Notes under the pieces: generated by a model
The model's input: the letters and a program-made list of their open reading frames with translations, nothing else
The model's database searches: none
Told to the model about the DNA's origin: nothing
Program-made: the position numbers and the translations under genes
Origin: a virus
Virus record (IMG/VR): IMGVR_UViG_3300005096_000058
Span: 46,148-110,147 of that record
DNA: 64,000 nt
Strand: one strand, 5' to 3'
Shown here: in pieces, positions 25,895 to 33,869 of the stretch
Layout: each line of letters opens with the position of its first letter
Position numbering within the stretch: position 1 is the first letter of the stretch

Positions 25895-26215
25895 TCATTT
25901 GTCGACTTTGGCCACCAGTTGGCCCAGTGATTTGTCGACGTTTTGGAGGGCGTGGATGATGTCTTTGTTGTCCGCTGTCTGATCGGTCACCAGCTTCGTG
26001 ATCGTAGCCGTGCGCGCTTCGAGCAAAACGGCAGCCTCTTTGCGCATGCCGTTCCCCCACTTCCAGACGATCCCCACCACGCCACCCATGGTTCCGACCG
26101 TGCTGATCAGGATCACCTCAAGCGCGGTCAGCCCTGCAATAGCAGTGAGCTTCACGGGCGGCGGTGCGTGCTGCGCAGCGACGTCAATCAGCAAGTAAAT
26201 CAAAGATAGGTCCAC
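25895..26215 (-). CDS. single-span membrane protein with coiled-coil tail (holin-like architecture)
   Basis: 106 residues. A hydrophobic segment (ALEVILISTVGTMGGVVGIV, about 31-50) is followed by a basic/aromatic junction (WKWGNGMRKE) and a long C-terminal helix with heptad spacing (IIHALQNVDKSLGQLVAKV). This layout fits small phage holins or membrane-anchored helical proteins. The endolysin is far away (about 29 kb), so a lysis role is only a suggestion. Confidence 0.55.
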   Translation of the reverse strand: MDLSLIYLLIDVAAQHAPPPVKLTAIAGLTALEVILISTVGTMGGVVGIVWKWGNGMRKEAAVLLEARTATITKLVTDQTADNKDIIHALQNVDKSLGQLVAKVDK

Positions 26216-26248
26216 GATCCGTACCCTAGCGGGTGCCGGGTCAGACTG

Positions 26249-26446
26249 TCAGCTAGCGCACCATCGGCGCGCGGCCACTTCGTGCAGCTCCACGGAACTC
26301 GCGTCCGTGAGGCCCTTCAGCTGATCAGCCGCATTGAACAATTTCCAGACGGTGCCCGTCCAGAACGCCCAACCACCGGGGCCAGCCAATTGCCTGTGCC
26401 CTGGAACCGTGTCCTGCTCCACAACCTCACATCCAGTTGCGCTCAC
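26249..26446 (-). CDS. small hypothetical protein
   Basis: 65 residues from GTG 26446, with GGAG seven bases upstream and 20 nt overlap with the preceding gene. Contains an aromatic patch (GPGGWAFWTGTVWKLFN) and a polar helical C-terminus. No family recognised. Confidence 0.5.
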   Translation of the reverse strand: MSATGCEVVEQDTVPGHRQLAGPGGWAFWTGTVWKLFNAADQLKGLTDASSVELHEVAARRWCAS

Positions 26447-26624
26447 GCGTCAGCTCCTCATTCGCCTTGCCCGTTGCCGCGTCTACCCGTTCCAAGAGCT
26501 TGTCACTTTCGATCAGGCTGCCCGTGGGCATGAGTTTCAATGCCGCCACAAATCTCTCCCGAAGCAGCTCCGTCGATTTCACCAGCTCCGCGCGCCAATC
26601 GCCTCTAATTTGGTCCTCTTCCAT
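26427..26624 (-). CDS. small helical hypothetical protein
   Basis: 65 residues; ATG 26624 sits five bases after AAGGAGG and is preferred over an upstream in-frame start. Acidic N-terminus (MEEDQIRGDWRAELVKS) and a helical body. No family recognised. Confidence 0.6.
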   Translation of the reverse strand: MEEDQIRGDWRAELVKSTELLRERFVAALKLMPTGSLIESDKLLERVDAATGKANEELTRERNWM

Positions 26625-26634
26625 TTTGTCCTCC

Positions 26635-27228
26635 TTAGACTTCTTCCGGCTCGCCCGTCCAGACGCCACTCAGCGCCCTCGTGACCATGCCTCCAAAAAT
26701 GTTGCCGAGCGCTACCCGGTGCTCCCACGGAATCTCCACGGGAGACGCGGGGAGCTCGGCGGGCTTAGCTGGCGTGTGGCAGGCGTCGGTACCTGGTAGG
26801 CGTCCGTCGTGCTCCTGCATGTGGGCCACAATGCCCCGGGAGCATTCGATCGCCTCGCGTTGGATCGTGACCGCCTCGACTTTGCTCATGCCGCCCTCTT
26901 TGACCAAACGACGCCAGACGCTGGCTAATTGCTCAGTGGCGGCGAGCGGTATCTGGGCAGGCACAAAATACACGCCGCCGTTGTCACCGATGAATTTGTC
27001 GACGACCTCCATCAATGCCGCGCTGAGTGCGTGCGCGCGGTCGTGCATCACGTCGAGAATAGCAACGTGCGCCTGCATGCAGCGTGCGTGTGCCGTGGTC
27101 ACGTCCTCCTGCGCCGCTACGGGTTGACCGGCCTCGATCGAGCGGGCGCAGAGCGGGCAGGGCCCGAGATCCTCAAGGGCAAGTCCAGACACCAGCTTTT
27201 CCACGTCCAGTCCTTCAATGAAATTCAT
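26635..27228 (-). CDS. hypothetical protein with CxxC motif
   Basis: 197 residues; ATG 27228 overlaps the upstream TGA as ATGA. Near the N-terminus LGPCPLCARSIEAG is followed by a TTAHARCMQAH segment, a likely Cys/His metal site. The rest is helical with aliphatic stretches (HALSAALMEVVDKFIG). No enzyme family is recognised. Confidence 0.6.
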   Translation of the reverse strand: MNFIEGLDVEKLVSGLALEDLGPCPLCARSIEAGQPVAAQEDVTTAHARCMQAHVAILDVMHDRAHALSAALMEVVDKFIGDNGGVYFVPAQIPLAATEQLASVWRRLVKEGGMSKVEAVTIQREAIECSRGIVAHMQEHDGRLPGTDACHTPAKPAELPASPVEIPWEHRVALGNIFGGMVTRALSGVWTGEPEEV

Positions 27229-27842
27229 GAGGTGCTTTCTGCGAGGACGAACGTGCCTTTGGGGCCGAGCACTTTCTCGCCGGGGAAGCAGCTTTTGAGT
27301 GCTTCGTAGATGTCGCGTTTGATCTTCGGGGTGGATTTGACCGCCCACCCCTTCCAGATCGATTTCTTAGCTTTAGTCGGCTTGTCTAGAAAGGCCCATA
27401 GGGCTTTGCGATCTTTCCACGGCACGCAGTTTTTAAGCTGATAGTTAAACTTCGATGTGGCGGGACCAAAGGGCGTCTGGACAATGAGCACGGGGAAGAC
27501 CTCCTCCCCGTGAAACTTCATCTCTGTGGCTGTGATCACGATCGTCTTCTTGGTGAACCGTTTGCGCACAATGTCGGCGAACAAGGGGAAGCCCAGTGCA
27601 GACACTTGATCAGCGAGCTCCAATTTCTGCGCGTTCGCGGTGGAGTCGAGGGCGGCAATAGCCACAAGCTTGTTGGCCTCCGTTCGCTGCGCCTCAGAGG
27701 CACCAAGATCTGCCGGCAGATATTTGTCCCGGCAGACGGGCCCGATCCCCAGCTCCACCGACACCGCGTCTAAGAGCGTGCGCCCGCAGCAAATGCAGTT
27801 AGACGCGGCGAGCTTTGCTACTTTGGCTTGCTCGTACCCCAT
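27225..27842 (-). CDS. DUF6011-like zinc-binding protein
   Basis: 205 residues from ATG 27842 (an adjacent GTG at 27845 is the alternative). The N-terminus has CICCGRTLLDAVSVELGIGP followed by VCRDKY, the pattern of a small zinc knuckle family common in phages and actinobacteria (C..CGR.L.d..S...GiGP.C). The C-terminal half contains PFGPATSKFNYQLKN and VPWKDRKALWAFLDKPT, without a known motif. The domain call is good, the function unknown. Confidence 0.65.
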   Translation of the reverse strand: MGYEQAKVAKLAASNCICCGRTLLDAVSVELGIGPVCRDKYLPADLGASEAQRTEANKLVAIAALDSTANAQKLELADQVSALGFPLFADIVRKRFTKKTIVITATEMKFHGEEVFPVLIVQTPFGPATSKFNYQLKNCVPWKDRKALWAFLDKPTKAKKSIWKGWAVKSTPKIKRDIYEALKSCFPGEKVLGPKGTFVLAESTS

Positions 27843-28120
27843 CACCCAACCTCACTGCCGAGGCGAAAAGGACCGTCGACCCAGCCGGTGCGACCATCCG
27901 ATAGTTGCACCTCGGTAGTGCTACCAGACTGCGAGAGTATCCTTGCGCGACAATCAAAAAGCCAAGAACCTGGGCCGTCAGTGTCGTTGGGCGCTGATTG
28001 GAGGAGGAGTTCCGACACATCCACCTGGCTGCCTGCGGGCAGGATAGGTAATTCAGGGCACCAGGCGTACCAAAGGTTCTCAACTTCTAATAGATCCAAG
28101 ATAGATGCGGTGTGGGCCAT
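27842..28120 (-). CDS. hypothetical protein, first gene of a shared-promoter operon
   Basis: 92 residues. ATG 28120 has AAGGAG six bases upstream and lies about 20 nt downstream of the expected transcription start of the promoter at 28148-28186; in-frame starts further up overlap the -10 box. The product contains WYAWCPELPILPAG and a DGRTGWVDGPF strand, reminiscent of small beta-barrel (Agenet/Tudor-like) proteins. No function assigned. Confidence 0.6.
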   Translation of the reverse strand: MAHTASILDLLEVENLWYAWCPELPILPAGSQVDVSELLLQSAPNDTDGPGSWLFDCRARILSQSGSTTEVQLSDGRTGWVDGPFRLGSEVG

Positions 28121-28147
28121 GCGGGGCTCCTTCGTGCTCATGAGTTC

Positions 28148-28186
28148 ATTATACACGCAGGCATATAGCTGTCAAGACATATGTCT
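28148..28186 (-). promoter_or_regulatory. shared-family promoter with 12-bp palindromic operator (copy 1)
   Basis: Minus-strand TTGACA (28175-28170), 16-nt spacer, perfect TATAAT (28153-28148). The palindrome AGACATATGTCT (28175-28186) overlaps the -35 box. Together with six similar sites it defines a promoter family; this is the copy with the best -10. It drives the run of genes from 28120 down to 25660. Confidence 0.85.
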
Positions 28187-28198
28187 AAGTTTGTTAGA

Positions 28199-28387
28199 TC
28201 AGCCTTCAGTTAAAAAGTAGCGGGTGGGTGTGCCGGCCTCGATGGAGAGTTCTGGGATAAACCCACCATTACCCACCCAGTCAGTGAGATTTTGAAGGGC
28301 TTCAGTGAGCTCCTCACGGACGCCGTCTGGATGATCTACGTCCGTGAGGAGGTGGAAGATGAGGGCGAGCGTAGCGTTGGGGTCCAT
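28199..28387 (-). CDS. small hypothetical protein
   Basis: 62 residues, ATG 28387, GGGAG upstream, starting one base after the preceding gene ends. Helical N-terminus (TLALIFHLLTDVDHPDG) and a Gly/aromatic C-terminus. Last gene of the operon that starts at the promoter near 30.0 kb. Family unknown. Confidence 0.55.
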   Translation of the reverse strand: MDPNATLALIFHLLTDVDHPDGVREELTEALQNLTDWVGNGGFIPELSIEAGTPTRYFLTEG

Positions 28388-28948
28388 TTATTTACTCCCT
28401 AGTTGTTGGCGACGTGCTCCTCGGGAGGGATCCCAGAACCAAACGTGCCGTTGTTTCGTCGAGACTAAAGCCCCATACGGCAGGTCGGATTCGCTCTTGC
28501 CGAATACCTCACTGCGGCTGCGGGCGGGCTCAAAGATCGCTGAGAAGTTGGAGACGAGGCCGCCATAGCAAATAGGGTGCGTGCGAGTGGCTAACACCGC
28601 TTCATAATCGTGGGCCATTTGCCTCCAAAAAGTATTGCGTAGGTCGCTGACCAGATCCTCGACCGGGCCGACACGTGCCCAGCAAAACGCAGACGCCCAC
28701 TGCAGCCAATCCGAAGTGTGATCAGCATAACGCTTGGTTAGTCTGAGTTTTCGGGCGCGAGCTAACTTCTCTTTGTGAGACTCTTCTCGATCTGTGTGTT
28801 CAACCAGCACTTCCTCCGGGCCATTAAAAAGACGGCGGCGCAGAGCTAAAAGCATGCTGCGGTACTCCTGGTTGAGGCTGTTTTCCCAGCGACAGTATTT
28901 GTGATCCAGAAGTTCGCCAGCCAAATAGTGGTGCTGTGGGTGCGTCAT
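28388..28948 (-). CDS. hypothetical protein
   Basis: 186 residues, rich in His, Trp, Arg and Glu, with start overlapping the upstream stop (ATGA). Helical middle (HKEKLARARKLRLTKRYAD) and several conserved-looking tryptophans (DWLQWASAFCWARVG). I do not recognise the family and see no catalytic motif. Confidence 0.55.
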   Translation of the reverse strand: MTHPQHHYLAGELLDHKYCRWENSLNQEYRSMLLALRRRLFNGPEEVLVEHTDREESHKEKLARARKLRLTKRYADHTSDWLQWASAFCWARVGPVEDLVSDLRNTFWRQMAHDYEAVLATRTHPICYGGLVSNFSAIFEPARSRSEVFGKSESDLPYGALVSTKQRHVWFWDPSRGARRQQLGSK

Positions 28949-29220
28949 TGGTCACACACGCGGTAGGCATCAATCAGCGCGTGGATGGGAGATTCGTCTG
29001 GACGGTTGGGTTTAAGGCCCAGCTGCTCTGTGATCTCTTCCTCGGCCAGACGCTTAACCTGCACCTCGTGCCTAAGCGCGTCGAGGTCACGCTCCATCTG
29101 GACAATCTGATTGACCAGGGCGTCGCCGTGTTCGTCCCAACGGGGGCCATCCCAGCGCACCTGCAAACAAAGCTTCCAGACTTTCTTTCGCTCTTTCACG
29201 GTCTGGTCGGAATAGGTCAT
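28945..29220 (-). CDS. coiled-coil hypothetical protein
   Basis: 91 residues. The N-terminal part has VKERKKVWKLCLQ and an aromatic loop, then a predicted coiled coil (VNQIVQMERDLDALRHEVQ). Its ATG overlaps the TGA of a 55-codon gene upstream. No family recognised. Confidence 0.55.
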   Translation of the reverse strand: MTYSDQTVKERKKVWKLCLQVRWDGPRWDEHGDALVNQIVQMERDLDALRHEVQVKRLAEEEITEQLGLKPNRPDESPIHALIDAYRVCDQ

Positions 29221-29384
29221 GGTTCCCCCTTAATGTGCCCGCCGCTGCGTTCCAGCTCGGTGATCTCATGTGCGAGTTTGGGGTGTGTGGTGCGGAGTAG
29301 TTCACGGAGTGCTCTAAGCGAAAAGCCCTTCACGTCAGCCTCCGACCAGTCCAAAGCTTTAGCTATACGGGTATGCAGGCTCAC
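29217..29384 (-). CDS. 55-residue helical miniprotein
   Basis: A short gene from GTG 29384, whose GTGA overlaps the stop of the upstream gene, to a TGA that overlaps the next ATG. Translation gives VSLHTRIAKALDWSEADVKG, then a helix with SLRALRELLRTTHPKLAHEI and a charged end. Perfect packing between its neighbours and a plausible helical product support it as real. Confidence 0.6.
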   Translation of the reverse strand: MSLHTRIAKALDWSEADVKGFSLRALRELLRTTHPKLAHEITELERSGGHIKGEP

Positions 29385-29962
29385 GCTTTGCTCCGGGTGA
29401 GGCCAGCCAAGGTGTGGCGGGCGGTGGTGCCGGCGTAATGGGCGGCCACCGACTCAACCCCATCCTCGAATTCGTCGTAGTCGAAATCACCCTCGACAAG
29501 TGCCTTAAACAGCTCTGCGTTGAGAAGCTTGGCTAGCGCGTGCCGGGTAGCGAGACAAGCCTTGTAGACTTTTTCTGCAGAACGGCTGTCATCGTCGTAA
29601 CCAAGATCGCTGGCCCAGTCCTCGAACGGTTGGTCCGTTCCAGATGCGTCAGAAACGAGGCTGAAAAGCACGTCGTCGGCTGTTGGTGGTTCAAAGTGCG
29701 CGCTCCCTTGGGAGAAGGTCTGCGCCGCCATCAGCCTGCCTTGGAACACGAGCGTGCACGCCCAATGTGATCCCCCCTTGAACGTTTCGTGCCGTTCGGC
29801 CGGAAGGGCATCGCCTTCCAGACGGCGAACAACCAAGCAGACTTTCTCCTTATCCTCGCCATCACGGATGCCTGCGGGGAGCTCCTGATAGGCCGCAGCC
29901 ATGTTGGCCTTGTTCTGCTCGAAATCGTAGATGGTGCGGGGGTTGTGGGTGGTGTTGAACAT
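29381..29962 (-). CDS. conserved phage hypothetical protein, first gene of a shared-promoter operon
   Basis: 193 residues, ATG 29962 with GGAG about 8 nt upstream and about 20 nt after the predicted transcription start. The C-terminal half contains FEDWASDLGYDDDSRSAEKV followed by YKACLATRHALAKLL, a motif seen in many unannotated phage proteins of early regions. The N-terminal half has a beta-rich segment (GSHWACTLVFQGRL). Function unknown. Confidence 0.6.
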   Translation of the reverse strand: MFNTTHNPRTIYDFEQNKANMAAAYQELPAGIRDGEDKEKVCLVVRRLEGDALPAERHETFKGGSHWACTLVFQGRLMAAQTFSQGSAHFEPPTADDVLFSLVSDASGTDQPFEDWASDLGYDDDSRSAEKVYKACLATRHALAKLLNAELFKALVEGDFDYDEFEDGVESVAAHYAGTTARHTLAGLTRSKA

Positions 29963-29989
29963 TGGCGGCTCCGTTTGGTTGATAGAGAC

Positions 29990-30029
29990 AGCCTAACAAG
30001 CGGGCATATGGCTGTCAAGACATATGTCT
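29990..30029 (-). promoter_or_regulatory. shared-family promoter with 12-bp palindromic operator (copy 2)
   Basis: Minus-strand TTGACA (30018-30013), 17-nt spacer GCCATATGCCCGCTTGT, TAGGCT (29995-29990). AGACATATGTCT (30018-30029) overlaps the -35. It starts directly after the Dcm gene and drives 29962 down to 28199. Confidence 0.85.
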
Positions 30030-30044
30030 GTGTTTATTTTCAGA

Positions 30045-31091
30045 TCACCAAAATAAAGTTGCAGCACGTGGTTGTGGTCGGCGGGCTAGGAAGGCGGCCA
30101 CGAACGCTGACGCTTGCGGAGCCACGATGGCGTTTCCGTAGGCGCGCAGGCGTCCCACTCGATTGGTAACCCCATGAGCCAACGGGAATGTGCCGGGTTC
30201 AACTGGCCGGGCTTTTCCGTCTGAGCACCTGAGCCACTCGGCTCCAGCCCAAGCACCATTTGTTTCAGCGCTTGGTCGCCTTGTCGGTTCGGAGGGGGCT
30301 GTGCGCCCGTCCCGTCGTTGGCCCTCGGGGTGGGCCAACCCTGGACCGTCTGGACTTGGAGGCTGAGGCTGGTAAGGCTCACGCCCAACTTTGATCCCTT
30401 CTGAATCGCCCGCCGTTTGCGCTCCAGAAATTGCTCCGGGGTGCCTCCCGCTTCGCGGGCTGCCGGCGTGGCCCAGGTTGCCAAGGCCGCTGAGTGTAGG
30501 TCTTGTGGGCCGCCCTTGCGGGCTGTCTCGCGTGCCGCTCCTGCGGCCGATCGGACGTTCTTGGTGCCGGCCGGCGATCTCGTCGTGGGCCACCCAATAA
30601 AGTCGCTTTCGTTGGTGCGGGGCACCGAAACCACAAGCCGCGGTAACGCTCGCCCCGACGGCGTAGCCTCCACTTTCCAAGTCTGACGATACAAGGTCGA
30701 ACCAAGCCTCTCCTGCTTTTCCCGCAACCTGCTCGCCAAAGATCGTGTGAGGCGCGCACTGTTCGACGAGCCAATGCCAGGAGGGCCAAAGGTGCCGCTC
30801 GTCGTCAAACCCAGCTCCTTTGCCTGCCGCGCTGAAAGGCTGGCACGGGCAGCTGCCTGTCCAGATGGGCCGGTCATCGGGCCACCCGGCATTGCGCAGC
30901 GCTAAACTCCAGACGCCAACACCCGCAAAGAAATGACATTGTACATAGCCTTTCAGATCGCTCGGGACGACGTCCTCGATGCTGCGCTCGTCGACGTCAC
31001 CGTGGGCGATCTGGCCAGCGTCGATAAGGTTGCGCAACCACTGCGCGGCGTAGGGATCGATCTCATTGTAATAGGCTGAGCGCAAGATCAT
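30045..31091 (-). CDS. dcm: DNA cytosine-5 methyltransferase (motif order II-I-IV)
   Basis: 348 residues. Catalytic motif IV is [13 protein letters not shown] with Cys83 as nucleophile; motif I is [13 protein letters not shown] (53-65); motif VIII is [13 protein letters not shown]; motif X is [15 protein letters not shown] at the C-terminus. Motif II ([12 protein letters not shown], 8-19) precedes motif I, so the order is permuted relative to classical enzymes, as in several phage enzymes. It methylates cytosine in DNA, probably to hide phage DNA from restriction. The region around 180-320 is Arg/Pro/Gly-rich and overlaps a second open frame (30086-30892). The start shares ATGA with the wHTH gene. 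Confidence 0.85.
   Translation of the reverse strand: MILRSAYYNEIDPYAAQWLRNLIDAGQIAHGDVDERSIEDVVPSDLKGYVQCHFFAGVGVWSLALRNAGWPDDRPIWTGSCPCQPFSAAGKGAGFDDERHLWPSWHWLVEQCAPHTIFGEQVAGKAGEAWFDLVSSDLESGGYAVGASVTAACGFGAPHQRKRLYWVAHDEIAGRHQERPIGRRSGTRDSPQGRPTRPTLSGLGNLGHAGSPRSGRHPGAISGAQTAGDSEGIKVGREPYQPQPPSPDGPGLAHPEGQRRDGRTAPSEPTRRPSAETNGAWAGAEWLRCSDGKARPVEPGTFPLAHGVTNRVGRLRAYGNAIVAPQASAFVAAFLARRPQPRAATLFW
30086..30892 (-). CDS. possible overlapping gene inside dcm (alternative frame)
   Basis: A 268-codon frame embedded in the methyltransferase gene on the same strand. Its product has [20 protein letters not shown], repeated WPTP/WATP motifs ([24 protein letters not shown]) and ends with [19 protein letters not shown] know this combination from phage and bacterial proteins encoded next to or overlapping Dcm genes, so the frame may be truly dual-coded. 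The matching Dcm stretch is low-complexity, as expected if constrained by a second frame. No strong ribosome site was found for it; expression is uncertain. Confidence 0.4.
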   Translation of the reverse strand: MPGGPMTGPSGQAAARASLSARQAKELGLTTSGTFGPPGIGSSNSARLTRSLASRLREKQERLGSTLYRQTWKVEATPSGRALPRLVVSVPRTNESDFIGWPTTRSPAGTKNVRSAAGAARETARKGGPQDLHSAALATWATPAAREAGGTPEQFLERKRRAIQKGSKLGVSLTSLSLQVQTVQGWPTPRANDGTGAQPPPNRQGDQALKQMVLGLEPSGSGAQTEKPGQLNPAHSRWLMGLPIEWDACAPTETPSWLRKRQRSWPPS

Positions 31092-31465
31092 TCCCCCTCA
31101 AAAGCCTCTAGCATGTCGCCAAAGAAGGCATAGACCGGGGCGTCCATGTCCAGCTTGGCGCGGTCGTAGCCACCAAAGCGTTCGTCAATCTTCTTGAACA
31201 CGTCCATTCCTGGGGGCATCGGCGCGGATTTGGTCCCTGGTTTGTTCTCCAACAAGGTTTTGGGGCCATACCGGTAGTAAACGCCGCCCCGAGGCTGCGG
31301 GTGTGCCCAGCGGGCTATCAAGCCCAGCAGGAGCAGCGCGCGCAAATGTCCTGAGGTGGTTTTGGGTGTCAGGCCGGTCAAGGTTGCGATCTCGCTGCTG
31401 GTCGCGGGCTGGTCAAAGGCCAGCGTGATGTTCAGGGTGGTGCGTAGTCCAGGTGTAAGTTTCAT
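31088..31465 (-). CDS. winged-helix DNA-binding regulator
   Basis: 125 residues, starting in ATGA overlap with the 408-residue gene. Residues about 20-65 form a wHTH: ATSSEIATLTGLTPKTTSGH and LRALLLLGLIARWAHPQ, then a wing with GGVYYRYGP, as in ArsR/MarR-like proteins. The C-terminal half (DVFKKIDERFGGYDRAK) may dimerise. It is encoded in an operon controlled by one of the palindrome promoters, so it could bind that palindrome. Confidence 0.7.
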   Translation of the reverse strand: MKLTPGLRTTLNITLAFDQPATSSEIATLTGLTPKTTSGHLRALLLLGLIARWAHPQPRGGVYYRYGPKTLLENKPGTKSAPMPPGMDVFKKIDERFGGYDRAKLDMDAPVYAFFGDMLEAFEGE

Positions 31466-32688
31466 TGCGATCCTTCCTCAACATCAGCGCCGAGCTCGTG
31501 TGTGGTTTTCTCAGAGGTGGGGGCGTCTTGAGGTCCGCGCCAAAAGGGGTTGCGATACTTCCAGACGCGATCGATGCGGCCCTTGCCAGAAGCAAAGCGT
31601 TGCCAATGTCCAGACACCAGCGTGCGCGTGGTCAGCTGTGCGCGGGGGAGCGCATCTTTCTCAGTGGCCGTGGTGGGCATCGATCGATCCACCTGGATCG
31701 TCTTGCCCAAGAGGATCCGGGGTTGGTGCACTTGTTGTTTGTGCTGGATCACAAGCTTTGCGCGCTTCTTGTTGCCCTTCTTGGGTAGCGTCTGGATGCG
31801 GGCCCAGAGGCGTGCAGCGGTTGCGTTGGCCTCGATGGCGTGCAGCTCAGCGACAGGTGACGTCGTGTAGAAGATCAAATTCATGATCCAGCGGAACACG
31901 TTGACCCAAACGTCCGCCTGCCGATCCATCGCCGCTTCATCTTGCGGGAGGTTGAGATCTATGCGCGCTTGGTGTGACTGGCTGCGCATGTTTTCCAGCA
32001 CAGAGGTCAGCGTGGCTGCAATCGGCTGGTCAGCGATCAACGGCACGAAGAAATGCGAAAGAGAATCGTCGAGCTCATCGGTCTTGCCTGCAGCTGTGAG
32101 AAGCAGGCGCAAGCCACGGAACCCCTTGTGCACATCGGTGGCGACGTAGCAGCCTGTGACGTCGTGCCAGCCGGTGTGCCGATCGAACGTCTGGAATCCC
32201 AAGCTCTTGGGGAGCGTCACGTAGATCGTGTGGTAGGGCATCTGGAGGTCTGATCCGGTGATCCCTCGCAGCTCTGTGAGGAGCAGGCGTTGTGTCAGCC
32301 CCTCGCTGGGCACGTAGGTCTGGCGGCCGGCTGCGCGGAAGCGGGCTGACTGCCAAGCGACCATCGCCTGCGTGACACACTCCCCTTCCAAGCCGTTGGG
32401 ATCGAGTCCTGCGGCGTGCGCGAGCGCGGTGGTGGCTTGGTAGATCTCCTCCCCAGACAACGTGTTCTCCGACCACACATCGAAGGGCAGCGAGTCGGCG
32501 GTGTCCAGACCGCGTTGAGCCCACACGCTTTGCAGCGCGATCAGAGCTAACGCCCGATGTGGTGCGGTCTCAATCAGCTTGAGGGAGACACGACTGAGGG
32601 GGGCGTCTCCCCACTTTGTCGCGAACGCTTTGGCGAAAGGCAGCTGCGAGTCGATCACGCGTTCGTAATGGTGTTGGTTCTGAGTCAT
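31462..32688 (-). CDS. hypothetical protein, apparently leaderless first gene of its operon
   Basis: 408 residues. ATG 32688 lies only 6 nt after the -10 box of the promoter at 32695-32734 and has no ribosome site, so the mRNA would be leaderless. The C-terminal part has VSGHWQRFASGKGRIDRVWK followed by YRNPFWRGP, a pattern seen in mobile-element and phage proteins of unknown function. The middle is helical with TGSDLQMPYHTIYVTLP. No catalytic motif is visible. Confidence 0.6.
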   Translation of the reverse strand: MTQNQHHYERVIDSQLPFAKAFATKWGDAPLSRVSLKLIETAPHRALALIALQSVWAQRGLDTADSLPFDVWSENTLSGEEIYQATTALAHAAGLDPNGLEGECVTQAMVAWQSARFRAAGRQTYVPSEGLTQRLLLTELRGITGSDLQMPYHTIYVTLPKSLGFQTFDRHTGWHDVTGCYVATDVHKGFRGLRLLLTAAGKTDELDDSLSHFFVPLIADQPIAATLTSVLENMRSQSHQARIDLNLPQDEAAMDRQADVWVNVFRWIMNLIFYTTSPVAELHAIEANATAARLWARIQTLPKKGNKKRAKLVIQHKQQVHQPRILLGKTIQVDRSMPTTATEKDALPRAQLTTRTLVSGHWQRFASGKGRIDRVWKYRNPFWRGPQDAPTSEKTTHELGADVEEGSQ

Positions 32689-32694
32689 GTTTGC

Positions 32695-32734
32695 ATGCTA
32701 ATCAGCGGGCGTATGGCTGTCAAGACATATGTCT
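32695..32734 (-). promoter_or_regulatory. shared-family promoter with 12-bp palindromic operator (copy 3)
   Basis: Minus-strand TTGACA (32723-32718), 17-nt spacer GCCATACGCCCGCTGAT, TAGCAT (32700-32695). AGACATATGTCT (32723-32734) overlaps the -35. It drives 32688 down to 30045. The ATG lies at the expected +1. Confidence 0.85.
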
Positions 32735-32745
32735 GTGTTATTCTC

Positions 32746-32775
32746 AAAAAGAAAGCAAGACAACATCGCCTTGCT
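32746..32775 (-). terminator. weak rho-independent terminator
   Basis: On the minus strand AGCAAG (32775-32770) pairs with CTTGCT (32759-32754), followed by TTCTTTTT. It lies after the thermonuclease stop and just upstream of the next promoter, the expected place for an operon end. The stem is only 6 bp. Confidence 0.4.
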
Positions 32776-32841
32776 CCTTTCCGGGCCCCACACGACCCTG
32801 ACAACTCTCAGCTGCAGATCTTAATCCCCAACGGGGGAAGA

Positions 32842-33255
32842 TCAAGGCAGATATTCGACGGCGTGCCCGGTATTGATCAGCTCTTGGTTCAGGTTGATCC
32901 ACTCACCCATGAGGTTCGGATGCCAGATAGTGCACAGCCAGCGGCCGTATTTACCCGTCTTGTCCCGGTGGGTTTCAATGACGACTGCGGCACTGATCTG
33001 GACAAGATCCTCCAGCTCCTCCAGACCTTTGTAGAGCAGCCTGGCCTTCAACCAGTCACGGGCCGCGCGACCTTTGACCTTCTCCTCCTCATCTCCACGG
33101 AGTTCAGGCGTGTCGATCCCGAAAAGGCGCAACTTCTGCTTCGTCACCCAGGTACCTAAGCCGAGGTCGATGTCGGCCGTCACCGAATCCCCGTCGTAGA
33201 CCTTGGTGATGTTGGCGCGGTAGCGGTACAGCTGGTCGAGGATGTCCGTCGTCAT
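32842..33255 (-). CDS. thermonuclease-like (SNase/TNase) nuclease
   Basis: 137 residues from ATG 33255, in ATGA overlap with the upstream gene. Staphylococcal-nuclease motifs are clear: VYDGDSVTADIDLGLG (metal Asp residues near 21-23), KLRLFGIDTPELRG (Arg43 and Glu51), KGRAARDWLKARL and TGKYGRWLCTIW with the second catalytic Arg. It hydrolyses DNA or RNA phosphodiesters with Ca2+. No signal peptide is present, so it would act in the cytoplasm, perhaps on host DNA. Confidence 0.82.
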   Translation of the reverse strand: MTTDILDQLYRYRANITKVYDGDSVTADIDLGLGTWVTKQKLRLFGIDTPELRGDEEEKVKGRAARDWLKARLLYKGLEELEDLVQISAAVVIETHRDKTGKYGRWLCTIWHPNLMGEWINLNQELINTGHAVEYLP

Positions 33256-33869
33256 GAGAGGGGCACCTTCTTGGCGTTGTAAAGCTTGGTTGCGATAGCC
33301 TCTAGACCCAGAGGGACGCCCCAAAACCTTTGCGAGGCGTGCTTAAAGTCGTCACCGTCTGCTAGCTCCTGCATCTCGTGTGTGGCTTCGTGGTCGTATT
33401 CGATCTGCGTGAGGGTGAGTTCTGGACGCACGACCAGGTGGATCTCGTCCCCGTCGTGCCAGCCCGCAACATAGAGCGGTGTGCCTTCAGCGGTGGTACG
33501 CCCCCAAGGATCGCGGATGTGCTGGGCAGCGCGCCCATCTGATTCGGCCTCAACGCCAGGGTCGTAGGCGTACCAAACCACGCGGAGGTTGTTGCACTTC
33601 TGGATGGCGTCTTTGCGGTTGAGCCCCACCTCAACGGCGGCTTCAACCAAGCACTCGTTCATGAGAGCGATGTCCTCGACCGTGGCCTCAAATGGGGGCT
33701 TCCTTTCCAGACGCGTATCCCAGCCGGGCACCTTGACCGGGAAGCGCGCTTCATACGCGTTGCGCTGCAAGCGGGGAAAGAGCACGAGGGTGAATAGCGT
33801 AAAGGCTGCTGCGAAACCGACGATCGCCGTGGCCATCACGGCGAGGAGAATCAATTCAAATGTGCTCAT
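33252..33869 (-). CDS. membrane-anchored protein with HExxH motif
   Basis: 205 residues. An N-terminal membrane helix (about 6-31, LILLAVMATAIVGFAAAF) is followed by a soluble domain. Near the C-terminus IEYDHEATHEMQELADGDDF contains His160-Glu161-x-x-His164, the zinc metalloprotease signature, with possible third ligands Glu/Asp/His nearby. Zinc peptidase activity is plausible but other motif contexts are unfamiliar. It is coupled by ATGA to the thermonuclease gene. Confidence 0.6.
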   Translation of the reverse strand: MSTFELILLAVMATAIVGFAAAFTLFTLVLFPRLQRNAYEARFPVKVPGWDTRLERKPPFEATVEDIALMNECLVEAAVEVGLNRKDAIQKCNNLRVVWYAYDPGVEAESDGRAAQHIRDPWGRTTAEGTPLYVAGWHDGDEIHLVVRPELTLTQIEYDHEATHEMQELADGDDFKHASQRFWGVPLGLEAIATKLYNAKKVPLS

